Origin: Bacteroidales bacterium
GTDB taxonomy: Bacteria > Bacteroidota > Bacteroidia > Bacteroidales > P3
Reading direction: 5' to 3'
Assembly: GCA_017451385.1 (NCBI GenBank)
Contig: JAFSPS010000050.1
Span: forward strand, 1 to 64,000
DNA: 64,000 nt
In this document: piece by piece, positions 45,347 through 54,158 of the stretch
Layout: each line of letters begins with the position of its first letter
How positions within the stretch are numbered: the stretch's first letter is position 1
Translations under genes and position numbers: made by a program
The notes under the pieces: generated by a model
Told to the model about the DNA's origin: nothing
Seen by the model: only the letters and a program-made list of their open reading frames with translations
The model's database searches: none

Positions 45347-45377
45347 TTTGCCATATAGCAGAAAAATCATACCTTTG
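45347..45377 (+). promoter_or_regulatory. promoter of the defence island
   Basis: TTTG at 45347-45350, 19 bases, TACCTTTG at 45370-45377, a near-perfect consensus. It leaves a leader of about 260 bases before the helicase ATG. Confidence 0.75.
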
Positions 45378-45507
45378 CAACAGTAAACAAGCATTAGTAA
45401 CAATAAAACACTAACAAACGGAAATAGACAAAATAGCGTAAACTAGAATATATCAAAATAAAGCGTTTTTGCTTTTCAAGTGGACCGAAATCTCGACAAT
45501 TTCAGTT

Positions 45508-45570
45508 ACCCTAACAAGAAAGCAGAAATGCTCATGGTTGTTTACCGTGGGCTTTCTTGTTTTGGGGTAT
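45508..45570 (+). promoter_or_regulatory. long hairpin in the leader of the helicase gene
   Basis: AACAAGAAAGC (45513-45523) pairs perfectly with GCTTTCTTGTT (45551-45561), extended outward by ACCC/GGGT, and the 27-base loop holds a second stem CATGGT/ACCGTG. A weak T-rich stretch follows (TTGTTTTGG). It may attenuate or regulate the island. The rest of the 45341-45643 gap has no ORF of note. Confidence 0.55.
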
Positions 45571-45643
45571 AGGTAGTCGAGAACCTCGGTCCAGACAGAA
45601 AACTTCACGGTTTTTTATATCCAAAACTCTCTGAGATGATTGA

Positions 45644-48600
45644 ATGGCAAGGCGCAAAAAGGCTTTGTTGGCATCATCAATGAGTAGTAAGTTTTTCAAT
45701 AATACAGAATCTCCGCTTTTTGATAAGTTTAGTGGCATAGCCCGCTCTATGGCCTGCTTCGACATCTTCCATGCCGTGGTGGGCTATTTCCGTAGTAGTG
45801 GCTACTTCCGTTTGCGGCAAGAGCTTAGCGGAGTGAATGAAATACGTGTGCTGGTAGGCATCAGCATTGACAATGTATTCCGCAAGGCACAACGTGCTGG
45901 CAAGATGTTCTACGGTGACCCCGACGACACGCTTCAGCAGTATGCCGCATCCATCGTTGATGAGCTTGCCACTGCACCATATAGTTTAGAGGTTGATGAA
46001 AGCGTGCGCCAGTTCTGCGACGATATTCTATTAGGACGCTTGGAGTTGCGCTTGCATGCCACAAAGAATTTACATGCCAAATTCTATCTCTGTCTGCCTC
46101 GCGAGCATAACGCTAATTCGGATGGTTGGGTCATCATGGGCAGTAGCAACCTCACCGACCAAGGACTAGGCATCAGTGAGCCCCCACGCTATGAACTCAA
46201 TGTGGCCCTCAAGGACTACGACGATGTATCCTATTGTGAGAACGAGTTTCGCCGTCTCTGGGATGAGGCGTTGCCGCTCACGGCTGCCGATTTGCAGGCT
46301 GCCATAGACTGCACGCACCTTGCCACGCGCCAGCCTACGCCCTATGAGCTCTATATGCGTGTATTGATAGACCATTTCGGTGCCCAGATAGAGGACTCTT
46401 TCGTGCCCAATCTGCCCAATGGCTACGATGACCTCACCTATCAGCGCGACGCTGTTGTGCAGGGCTATCAGATAATGATGCGGCATGGCGGATGCTTCAT
46501 CGCCGATGTCGTGGGCCTGGGCAAGACGGTGGTGGCAGCAATGATAGCTCAGCGTTTCATTGCCGAGAATGGAGATGCGACACGTATCTTGGTCGTCTCC
46601 CCTCCTGCCGTTCGTAGCTCGTGGGAGGAGACTTTTGCCGATTTTGGCATAAAGAACAAGTATAGCCGCTTCGTCAGTCGTGGCAGTCTGGATAAGGTGG
46701 TAGATGGCGACGGCTATGACCAACCGCCATACTACGACCTCGTCATCGTTGACGAGGCACACAACTTCCGCCATGATACTACAGATAACTTCGACCTTTT
46801 GCAACGCATCACCAAGAGCCCACGCGCCAACCGTGGCAACATCAGTGGCCGCAAGCGCATACTGCTCCTTTCGGCTACGCCGCTCAACAATCACCCAGAA
46901 GATATAAAGAATCAGCTCCTCCTGTTTCAAGATGTGGCTCGCCCTACTATTGACGGCATTAGCAATATTGCCGACACCTTTGCTCCGTGGATTCGTGAAT
47001 ATGGCACACTCATGCAGCAACGTGACGGCTTGAGCCATGCCGAGCTGACACGCCGCACTGACCATATCAACCAGCAGATGCGCCATAGCGTGATAGAGAA
47101 AGTGATGGTGCGTCGCACACGCAGCAATATCAAGAACGAGCCTCGCTATAGTGGCGAGGTGCATTTCCCTGAGTTGCGCGACCCCGAAGAGCGTACATAC
47201 GAGATGTCTGATGATGTTCAGGCACTTTATGGCAAGACCTACGACAAGCTCATAGACACCCCTACTGCCGAGCTATGGAAGAAGGACCCAGTGCGTTTTG
47301 ATGGTAGTGGCTTGTGCTATGCACGCTACCGCGCTGTGGAATACTGCAAGGAGTACAACGGCAACTCTGAACTTCGTGCTAAACATGTCGCCGACCAGTT
47401 GGCTGCTATCTATCAGACGCACATGGTCAAACGTCTTGAGAGCAGTTTCAGTGCTTTCCGCCGTTCTCTCCATACTCTGCTTGATGCTACGCGTGGCATG
47501 ATAGCTATGTTTGCTTCCGATAAGGTGATAATAGCTCCGGATTTGAATGTTAAGAAGATGCAGGCTGACGGCATGGAGATTGACCAAATAATAGAGCTGG
47601 CTGTGGGCAAAGGGATGAATCAAGACGAGATAGTGTTCCCTGCCGCTGCATTCCAGCCTGATTTCCTGCCTATGTTGCAATACGATGAGCAGTTGCTTGC
47701 CAGTCTGTGCGAGCAGTGGGACTCGCTTGTCAGCGACCCCAAGCTGGAACTCTTCATCACGATGATACGTGGCGAACTGTTTGACCGTGCTATCAACCCA
47801 TCCGGAAAACTGGTGGTTTTTAGTGAGAGCGTTGATACTATCAACTATCTCAAAGAAACATTGTCCCAACGGCTTGGTCGCAGAGACATCCTTGCTGTCG
47901 ATTCGCACAATCGCAAGCAGCTACACGACACCATCCGTGCCAACTTTGATGCCAACTATAAAGGTGAGTGGAGTAATGACTACAATATCATACTCACTTC
48001 GGATGTCTTGGCTGAGGGTGTCAACTTGCATCGTGCCAATGTGATAGTGAATTATGACTCGCCGTGGAATGCTTCGCGACTCATGCAGCGCATAGGGCGT
48101 GTGAATCGCATAGGCTCCACAGCCAATGCTATATACAACTTTATGTTCTATCCTTCCGAGAAGGGTGACGACATAATAGAGCTGAGCAAAAACTCACTTA
48201 TCAAGCTTCAAAGTTTCCATTCTGCCCTTGGTGAGGATACGCGTATCTATTCTCATAGCGAGATAGTGCGTGAGTTTAGGCTCTATAATACCGACATACT
48301 TGACGATACCGACCGCAGTTTGCAGCTTATTCGCGAGGTGCGTCAGTTGCGCGATAGCGACCCTGCGCTATATGATTATATCAAGCATCTGCCATGCAAG
48401 AGCCGTTGTGCTCGTAATGCCGCTAACGGCATTCATCCTCAGTCATCAATAGTATATCTCTCTTCGTCGGACAAGCGAGCGTACTATATGCTGGAGGGAA
48501 TGCAATGCCGTGAGTTGTCATTCCTTGATGCTGTGGCGGTGTTGCAGGCTTCCTCCGATGAGGTGAGTGTTGATTTCGATACGTCAAACGCCATCAACTA

Positions 48601-48982
48601 TAGTCATGTTCGTCAAGCTGTGGCACTTTTTGAGCAGTGTGTTGATGAGCGTGTCGAATTGAGCGTGATAGGCAGCAGCGACCGCAATGCCAAAGAGGCC
48701 GATGCTTTCTTGCGTCATGTCATACCTTTTTTGCCTACTGATGATGCCAAAGAGGCTGCATTGCAGCTGCAAACGCTTGTGCGTCAAGGTACATACACCC
48801 CGCTCACGAAAAAGCTGTGTACCCTCGCTCGTGCCAACAAGAAAAAGCCTGTTGCTATGACTATGATTGCTGAACAGCTGCAACAATTTGCAACTACTTA
48901 TCATGCTGTAACTACCATGCGCACAACGCTGTCGGAAGAGCCCGACATAGTGCTTTCGGAGACCTTTGTGGGTGAAGAGTGA
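45644..48982 (+). CDS. PLD-nuclease/SNF2-family helicase fusion, putative defence protein
   Basis: A 1112-residue protein. The N-terminal third (about 12-200) is phospholipase D-like: HAKFYLCLP (HxK, about residue 143) followed by GSSNLTDQGLG and an invariant-like Glu in RYELNVAL. The translocase follows: Walker A DVVGLGKTVVAA (about 288), DEAH box VIVDEAHNF (about 367), LLLSATPLNN (about 409), and the second RecA domain with VVFSESVDTINYL (about 724), LAEGVNLHRANVIVNYD and QRIGRVNRIGS (arginine fingers). The C-terminal 250 residues are of unknown fold. It would track along DNA and cut through a PLD (BfiI-like) centre, inferred from domains. ATG at 45680 is an alternative start. It forms an operon with the next two genes. 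Confidence 0.85.
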   Translation: MARRKKALLASSMSSKFFNNTESPLFDKFSGIARSMACFDIFHAVVGYFRSSGYFRLRQELSGVNEIRVLVGISIDNVFRKAQRAGKMFYGDPDDTLQQYAASIVDELATAPYSLEVDESVRQFCDDILLGRLELRLHATKNLHAKFYLCLPREHNANSDGWVIMGSSNLTDQGLGISEPPRYELNVALKDYDDVSYCENEFRRLWDEALPLTAADLQAAIDCTHLATRQPTPYELYMRVLIDHFGAQIEDSFVPNLPNGYDDLTYQRDAVVQGYQIMMRHGGCFIADVVGLGKTVVAAMIAQRFIAENGDATRILVVSPPAVRSSWEETFADFGIKNKYSRFVSRGSLDKVVDGDGYDQPPYYDLVIVDEAHNFRHDTTDNFDLLQRITKSPRANRGNISGRKRILLLSATPLNNHPEDIKNQLLLFQDVARPTIDGISNIADTFAPWIREYGTLMQQRDGLSHAELTRRTDHINQQMRHSVIEKVMVRRTRSNIKNEPRYSGEVHFPELRDPEERTYEMSDDVQALYGKTYDKLIDTPTAELWKKDPVRFDGSGLCYARYRAVEYCKEYNGNSELRAKHVADQLAAIYQTHMVKRLESSFSAFRRSLHTLLDATRGMIAMFASDKVIIAPDLNVKKMQADGMEIDQIIELAVGKGMNQDEIVFPAAAFQPDFLPMLQYDEQLLASLCEQWDSLVSDPKLELFITMIRGELFDRAINPSGKLVVFSESVDTINYLKETLSQRLGRRDILAVDSHNRKQLHDTIRANFDANYKGEWSNDYNIILTSDVLAEGVNLHRANVIVNYDSPWNASRLMQRIGRVNRIGSTANAIYNFMFYPSEKGDDIIELSKNSLIKLQSFHSALGEDTRIYSHSEIVREFRLYNTDILDDTDRSLQLIREVRQLRDSDPALYDYIKHLPCKSRCARNAANGIHPQSSIVYLSSSDKRAYYMLEGMQCRELSFLDAVAVLQASSDEVSVDFDTSNAINYSHVRQAVALFEQCVDERVELSVIGSSDRNAKEADAFLRHVIPFLPTDDAKEAALQLQTLVRQGTYTPLTKKLCTLARANKKKPVAMTMIAEQLQQFATTYHAVTTMRTTLSEEPDIVLSETFVGEE

Positions 48983-49029
48983 TGTTATCAAACGAGCAAG
49001 TCAATAACCATCATAACAAAAAAACAACG

Positions 49030-49260
49030 ATGAACAACACAACAAGAAAACAAGTATCGGGACTGGTGTCCAAACTGGAAGAGATAAAAGACACTATTGA
49101 ACAAATTAGGGATGAAGAGCAGGAAAAATACGACAATATGCCCGAGGGATTGCAGGACATCGAGCGGGGAGAAGCTTTGATGGAGGCTGTGGAACATCTT
49201 GAGAGTGCATTAGACTCGCTTGACGAGTGTCTGTCAGAATTGGAGGAGGCTACTGCATAG
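49030..49260 (+). CDS. small acidic coiled-coil protein between helicase and methyltransferase
   Basis: A 76-residue protein, strongly acidic and helical (SGLVSKLEEIKDTIEQIRDE, GLQDIERGEALMEAVEHLES, LDSLDECLSELEEA), predicted to form two coiled-coil helices. Similar small proteins occur in phage and accessory regions with no assigned role. The ATG at 49030, after an A-rich stretch, is preferred to the GTG/ATG at 48979-48984 that overlaps the helicase stop. It may act as an adaptor between the flanking proteins or as a DNA mimic; neither is shown. Confidence 0.65.
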   Translation: MNNTTRKQVSGLVSKLEEIKDTIEQIRDEEQEKYDNMPEGLQDIERGEALMEAVEHLESALDSLDECLSELEEATA

Positions 49261-49319
49261 CCACCCTGCGGCGTGGGGTTCTTTCGCATATCAACATTTT
49301 TAGTACATATACAAATACT

Positions 49320-52211
49320 ATGGTTTCTACAGATTCTCTCCGCTCTCTTTTTCAGAACAAATTTGACTATAAGCGGTATTGCGATGTGGTGGTCCATAGT
49401 CTGATGGGATGCCGCGACGTCAACCGTCGTCCACAGCTGGTAGATGGCGGCGATGGCGAGGACAAGACCTATTTCATTGGTAAACGCGATGATGCCGAAG
49501 GACGCATCATCGGTTTCTTCTACACAGTGGTGGCTTGCAGTGATGTGAGGCGTAAGCGAGTAGGATTGCGTCAGCTCGTAGCGCCATATCTTCGGTTTGA
49601 TGTTGATGCTGCGGTGGCGGTATTTGACGATGGCAACCACTGGCGTCTGTCCTATATCTGCGATATGCATGACGGTAGCACCTCGTCCAAGCGTTTCTCA
49701 TATATCATGGGCGACAGCATGGGGCAGTACCGCACACCGGTGGAGCGTCTGTCGGCACTTGAAGGGCAGCCTCTCACGCTCGCTCTGTTGCGCAACACTT
49801 TTTCGGTGGAGGCGTTGAGCGACGAATTTTTCCGCGAGTATCATCAGCATTACGACATCATCTGCAAGCATATAGAGAAAAACGGTGGTATAGCAGACAA
49901 GGTGGCGGCACACGACTATGCCAAGAAGATGCTGGGTCGCATAGTGTTCCTTCATTTTTTGCAGAAGAAGGGATGGCTGTGTGGCGACAGCGATTTCATG
50001 CTCCACACCTTTCAGAATAGTCTGCATAAAGACGACTACTTGGAACAGGTGCTCGAACCTCTCTTCTTTGGCGTGCTCAATACTGAGCCAGCACAGCGTG
50101 CGGCTCTTTTTAAACGTCAAGGGTGGGATGTTTCCTTGCTTTCAGCGTGGCAGACGGTGCCATATCTCAATGGTGGCCTTTTCGAGAGCGATGCTATAGA
50201 CAGGCTGCGCATCGTCTTGCCCTCGGAGGTGTTCGACAGTTTATTCCGCTTCCTTGCCTCCTACAATTTCACTGTTGACGAGAACGACCCCGATGATGCC
50301 GAGGTGGGTGTGGACCCCGAAATGCTGGGCAAAATCTTCGAGAGCCTACTGGAGGATAACAAGGCCCAGGGGGCGTATTATACTCCCAAAGAGATAGTGC
50401 GTTATATGTGTCGTGAGAGCCTTGTTACCTATCTTATGCAACGTCTGTCGGAGCGGAATGAGGTGTTTAAGACGGATGACGACATGCAATCGCCGCTCTC
50501 CGCCGCTTTGCGCCAATTCGTGGAGCATCATGAGGTGAGTGACATCTTGGTGCCGTACAGAACAACTATAATAGAGGCATTGCGCGAGGTAAAGATATGC
50601 GACCCCGCTATAGGCAGCGGCGCTTTCCCTATGGGTTTGCTCAACGTGCTGTGGCGTTGTCGCGAAGCCCTGTCGGAGGAGCAGGAGACTTCGCGTGCCG
50701 AGCTGAAGAAAGAGATAATACAGAACAATATCTACGGTGTAGATATAGAACGCGGTGCCATAGATATAGCGCGTCTTCGTTTTTGGCTTAGCATAGTGGT
50801 AGATAGCGACACGGCAGAGCCACTCCCCAACTTTGACTACAAGTTCATGCAGGGCAACAGCTTGATAGAGAGTTATCATGGTATAGACCTCTCAACCACC
50901 ACGCAGCGTAAGATGGATGCCACGGGGGCTTTCTCTCTCTTTGATGACATGACCGATGTGCACCGCCTCTCATTGCGGCGACTGTTGGAGAACTATTATC
51001 GGTGTACAGACCACAAGGAGAAGAACGACATGCGGCATCGTATTGCTGCCAATGTATGTCAACAACTCGAAGAACAAGGACACCCTGTCAATTTCGGTAA
51101 TATAGACATTGCTGCCAACAGCCATTTTTTCTTGTGGCACACATGGTTCTATGACGTCTTCGCCAAAGGTGGCTTTGATATAGTGATAGGTAATCCGCCG
51201 TACGGGGCGAAACTGACAGATAGCGACAAGGCTTTTTTCAGACGAGAGTATATAACGGCATCGACAAGAAACGGCATTAAAGGCTCTACGGACACGTACA
51301 CGTTGTTTATCGAGCGTGGTTGCAGCCTATTGAGCAAAGGAGGATGCTTAGCATTTATAGTGCCTGTTTCGTTTACATCGAGCGACTCTCTGGCGGGGGT
51401 GCATAGTTTGTTGATGAGTCAATGCGATACCCTGCGAGTATCATCCTATGCGGTACGTCCAGAACCCGTATTCAAAAACGCTGTCGTTGACACATCTATC
51501 GTTATAGCACATAAGACAATGACAAAGTGTAGGGCTGTATATAGTACGAAGATGCATCGCAAAAAAGGAGAGGAATTCAGTTTGCAGACCTTGATAGATA
51601 ATCTTCAGTATGTTGAAGTAAAGGCATATATGAAACGGGGAAGGATTCCTAAAATAGGTACGGAGATTGAAAAAAGAATTTTGGATAAGTTAAGTGTATT
51701 CCCTGAAATATCACTGTATAAAAAAGAATCAGGTTCTCCTATTGTTTATCGTTTTGCTGGAGGAAGATATTTTAAGGTCATAACGCCATATTCTAATAAC
51801 TCATCTGCGGAACGAACGATATATTTTGATACAGATATGGCTTATGTTGTGGGCTGTATGTTAAGTAGTAGTTTGTCATTTTGGTTTTGTCAAATTTTTT
51901 CGGATAATCATAATTGGAAAAACTATGAGGTTGATTCGTTTCCTGTACCAAATATGACTGTTGAAGATAAACAAAAAATCTCTGCTCTTTATCAGAGGTA
52001 CTTAACCGATATAGAAAAGAATGCTAATGTGAGAGTTTCGTCTGGCATGTCGTCATACAATGTCTCCTCTTTCAAAGAATACAAGATTGTAAGGTCAAAG
52101 CATATTATTGATGAAATAGATGACTTTATAGGTCCTTTGTATGGTTTAACACAAGAAGAGATAGATTTTATAAAGAACTATGAATTAGTGTTCCGCATGG
52201 CTGGAGAATAA
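49320..52211 (+). CDS. Eco57I/PglX-like N6-adenine DNA methyltransferase with target-recognition domain
   Basis: A 963-residue protein. After an N-terminal helical part (about 1-330) comes EDNKAQGAYYTPKEIVRYM (about 345-362), SAM motif I CDPAIGSGAFPMGLL (about 427), the motif around NNIYGVDIERGAIDIARLRF, and catalytic NPPYGAKL (about 625). The C-terminal 220 residues form the target-recognition region. No nuclease motif is seen in this chain, so cutting would fall to the PLD-helicase. The start at ATG 49320 follows the coiled-coil gene by 59 bases; the longer frame from 49227 overlaps that gene. From about 51540 the DNA becomes much richer in A and T. Confidence 0.88.
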   Translation: MVSTDSLRSLFQNKFDYKRYCDVVVHSLMGCRDVNRRPQLVDGGDGEDKTYFIGKRDDAEGRIIGFFYTVVACSDVRRKRVGLRQLVAPYLRFDVDAAVAVFDDGNHWRLSYICDMHDGSTSSKRFSYIMGDSMGQYRTPVERLSALEGQPLTLALLRNTFSVEALSDEFFREYHQHYDIICKHIEKNGGIADKVAAHDYAKKMLGRIVFLHFLQKKGWLCGDSDFMLHTFQNSLHKDDYLEQVLEPLFFGVLNTEPAQRAALFKRQGWDVSLLSAWQTVPYLNGGLFESDAIDRLRIVLPSEVFDSLFRFLASYNFTVDENDPDDAEVGVDPEMLGKIFESLLEDNKAQGAYYTPKEIVRYMCRESLVTYLMQRLSERNEVFKTDDDMQSPLSAALRQFVEHHEVSDILVPYRTTIIEALREVKICDPAIGSGAFPMGLLNVLWRCREALSEEQETSRAELKKEIIQNNIYGVDIERGAIDIARLRFWLSIVVDSDTAEPLPNFDYKFMQGNSLIESYHGIDLSTTTQRKMDATGAFSLFDDMTDVHRLSLRRLLENYYRCTDHKEKNDMRHRIAANVCQQLEEQGHPVNFGNIDIAANSHFFLWHTWFYDVFAKGGFDIVIGNPPYGAKLTDSDKAFFRREYITASTRNGIKGSTDTYTLFIERGCSLLSKGGCLAFIVPVSFTSSDSLAGVHSLLMSQCDTLRVSSYAVRPEPVFKNAVVDTSIVIAHKTMTKCRAVYSTKMHRKKGEEFSLQTLIDNLQYVEVKAYMKRGRIPKIGTEIEKRILDKLSVFPEISLYKKESGSPIVYRFAGGRYFKVITPYSNNSSAERTIYFDTDMAYVVGCMLSSSLSFWFCQIFSDNHNWKNYEVDSFPVPNMTVEDKQKISALYQRYLTDIEKNANVRVSSGMSSYNVSSFKEYKIVRSKHIIDEIDDFIGPLYGLTQEEIDFIKNYELVFRMAGE

Positions 52212-52285
52212 CCGTTTGAATATGTCTATATTGTGGTTTGCGTATATATTGATTAAAAAATGGGCTGTTTTTTTTCTAAATAAAA

Positions 52286-52364
52286 TCCCTCTTGAAGGGA
52301 AATAGACCTGAGACTTGTCCCTCTCAGAGGGAAAAATATCCAAAAATTATCCCTCTTAGAGGGA
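52286..52364 (+). promoter_or_regulatory. three 15-bp palindromes spaced 32 bp upstream of the AAA ATPase gene
   Basis: TCCCTCTTGAAGGGA at 52286, TCCCTCTCAGAGGGA at 52318 and TCCCTCTTAGAGGGA at 52350. Starts are exactly 32 bases apart, about three turns of the helix. The third copy covers the place where the -33 element of the promoter should be. They are upstream of the expected transcription start and so act, if at all, as DNA sites. Confidence 0.75.
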
Positions 52365-52372
52365 TTTTTTTT

Positions 52373-52380
52373 TATATTTG
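52373..52380 (+). promoter_or_regulatory. -7 element of the AAA ATPase gene
   Basis: TATATTTG fits TAnnTTTG, 22 bases before the ATG at 52403, so the leader would be about 16 bases. At -33 there is the third palindrome instead of TTTG. Confidence 0.55.
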
Positions 52381-52402
52381 CAATGAGAAAAATATTAAAG
52401 AG

Positions 52403-53578
52403 ATGGTAGCAGATGAATTATATATCGCTATGAATGAGTTGGTTCAGAATGTCGATACGCGTTTTAAACGGTATCTGTATTCCGAGATAGCATGGGATGC
52501 ACGCATGATAGGACTCATGGGGCCTCGAGGAGTAGGAAAATCGACATTATTGCTACAGCGCATCAAGGAGATGAAAGGCATGGGCAAGTGCCTATACGTT
52601 TCTGCCGACAATCTTTATTTTAGCAATCATACATTGGTTGATTTATCCAACGATTTTGCCAAAGAGGCAGGCACCCACCTGCTGATTGACGAGGTGCACA
52701 AATATCAAGGGTGGTCGCGAGAGCTAAAGAACATATATGATATGCACCCAAATATGCGGATAGTCTTCACGGGCTCGTCGATACTCGATATTATGCAGGG
52801 TGAAGCTGACCTCAGTCGTAGAGCACTGATGTATAATATGCAGGGGCTTTCATTTCGTGAATTTCTTGACCTGCGCTATGGCATTGCCACGCCGCAGCTG
52901 TCTACCGATGTTATCGTTGCGGGAAATATCGTTATCGACGGGCTTCCGCATCCGTTGCCACTTTTCAGAGAATATCTGAGGCAAGGGTATTATCCTTTCT
53001 CTGCCGAGCCTGGGTTCAGCCAGCGACTACAACAGACTGTCTCGCAGACCATAGAGGTGGATATTCCCAGTTTTGCAGATATGCGCCCTTCTACGGCAGT
53101 TAAATTCAAGCGGCTACTTGCCATCATAGCACAGCTGGCTCCTTATAAACCCAATATGAGTCATCTGGCTACGAGCATTGGGGTGAGCAAGAACAATATA
53201 CAAGACTATATAGCCTATCTTGAACGTGCAGGACTGCTGATGCAACTACGCAATGACGTTGGCGGACTGCGCGAATTGGGTAAGGTGGAGAAAGTCTATA
53301 TTGATAACCCTAACCTTATGTACGCCCTTGGTGAGGAGGCTCCTAACATTGGTAACCTACGTGAGACTTTTTTCTTCAATCAGATGCGTGTGCGCAACAA
53401 GGTGTTGAACTCTGCCATATCCGACTTCACGGTAGACGACCGCACATTCGAAGTGGGCGGACGCAACAAGGGGCAACGACAGATTGCTGACGTCAGCAAC
53501 GCATACGTAGTGAAAGACGATATAGAGTATAGCTACAGCAACGTTCTTCCACTATGGTATTTCGGTCTAAATTACTGA
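52403..53578 (+). CDS. AAA+ ATPase with DUF4143-like C-terminus
   Basis: A 391-residue protein. Walker A GPRGVGKST (about 39-47), Walker B THLLIDEVHKYQGW (about 92), sensor motif VFTGSSILDIMQ, then a winged-helix part (about 245-300, IGVSKNNIQDYIAYLERAGL) and a C-terminal restriction-nuclease-like fold (about 320-391, EVGGRNKGQRQIADV) that may or may not be active. The family is common and variable in Bacteroidetes; most members have no assigned function and some sit in defence or toxin contexts. The ATG at 52403 follows the -7 box; the longer frame from 52292 would run through the palindromes and is rejected. It has its own promoter, so it is next to the R-M-like operon but not in it. Confidence 0.85.
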   Translation: MVADELYIAMNELVQNVDTRFKRYLYSEIAWDARMIGLMGPRGVGKSTLLLQRIKEMKGMGKCLYVSADNLYFSNHTLVDLSNDFAKEAGTHLLIDEVHKYQGWSRELKNIYDMHPNMRIVFTGSSILDIMQGEADLSRRALMYNMQGLSFREFLDLRYGIATPQLSTDVIVAGNIVIDGLPHPLPLFREYLRQGYYPFSAEPGFSQRLQQTVSQTIEVDIPSFADMRPSTAVKFKRLLAIIAQLAPYKPNMSHLATSIGVSKNNIQDYIAYLERAGLLMQLRNDVGGLRELGKVEKVYIDNPNLMYALGEEAPNIGNLRETFFFNQMRVRNKVLNSAISDFTVDDRTFEVGGRNKGQRQIADVSNAYVVKDDIEYSYSNVLPLWYFGLNY

Positions 53579-53724
53579 CATACTGCTGCGTGTGGAATAG
53601 CACCTTTGGGAATGCTTAGAAGAAGGCGCTACGCGGTAAATTGTTGTCCGGCGCATGATACTGGACGAGTGGTGCTATCGTGCTATGGGGGGGGGAAAAA
53701 TGACAAATTGAGGCGGGGAAAAAT

Positions 53725-53756
53725 AAAAGGGGTGCTCTTTTTGGAACACCCCTTTT
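53725..53756. terminator. bidirectional terminator between the ATPase and rpmE2
   Basis: A perfect 10-bp stem AAAAGGGGTG/CACCCCTTTT with a 12-nt loop. It can end both the ATPase transcript and the convergent rpmE2 transcript, 21 bases past the rpmE2 stop. Confidence 0.8.
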
Positions 53757-53777
53757 AATCTAAAAACCTAAAACAAA

Positions 53778-54044
53778 TTATTCATTATCTTTTTTCTGAT
53801 ATCTCTTGTACTTGCTCATGAACTTATCGACGCGTCCAGCGGTATCGACGAGTTTCAGTTTGCCAGTAAAGAAGGGGTGCGACGTGTTGGTGATTTCAAG
53901 CTTCACCACGGGATACTCGTTGCCATCGGTATAGACAACAGTCTCTTTGGTGGCAGCGCAGCTGCGGGTCAGCACCATATTGTCGTTGGACATGTCTTTG
54001 AAGACTACCAGACGATAATTCTTGGGATGGATGTCTTTCTTCAT
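53778..54044 (-). CDS. rpmE2: 50S ribosomal protein bL31 type B
   Basis: An 88-residue protein ([53 protein letters not shown]). It has no CxxC zinc motif, so it is the zinc-free type B form. Monocistronic with a perfect promoter at 54128-54158. Confidence 0.96.
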   Translation of the reverse strand: MKKDIHPKNYRLVVFKDMSNDNMVLTRSCAATKETVVYTDGNEYPVVKLEITNTSHPFFTGKLKLVDTAGRVDKFMSKYKRYQKKDNE

Positions 54045-54127
54045 AATCTTAATTTTTGCCGTTGAGCCGTGTTTCTCAAACGATTAGTTATATTTTTCTT
54101 TTGCTTTATTGCTTTACAAATCGTTTG

Positions 54128-54158
54128 CAAAGATACAACTTTTTGTCAATACAACAAA
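54128..54158 (-). promoter_or_regulatory. promoter of rpmE2
   Basis: Minus strand TTTG (plus 54155-54158), 19 bases, TATCTTTG (plus 54128-54135). The remaining 220 bases to the next gene hold two copies of GTGATGGGTGA (54276, 54304) and no gene. Confidence 0.8.

Noticed and set aside
45644..52211. Calling the island DISARM or BREX
   Set aside because: DISARM needs drmA/drmB and BREX needs brxC/pglZ; none is seen. Only helicase and methyltransferase likeness is shared.
52286..52364. Three regularly spaced repeats as a mini CRISPR array
   Set aside because: Repeats are only 15 bp and palindromic, spacers are 17 bp, and no cas gene is near; an operator cluster fits better.
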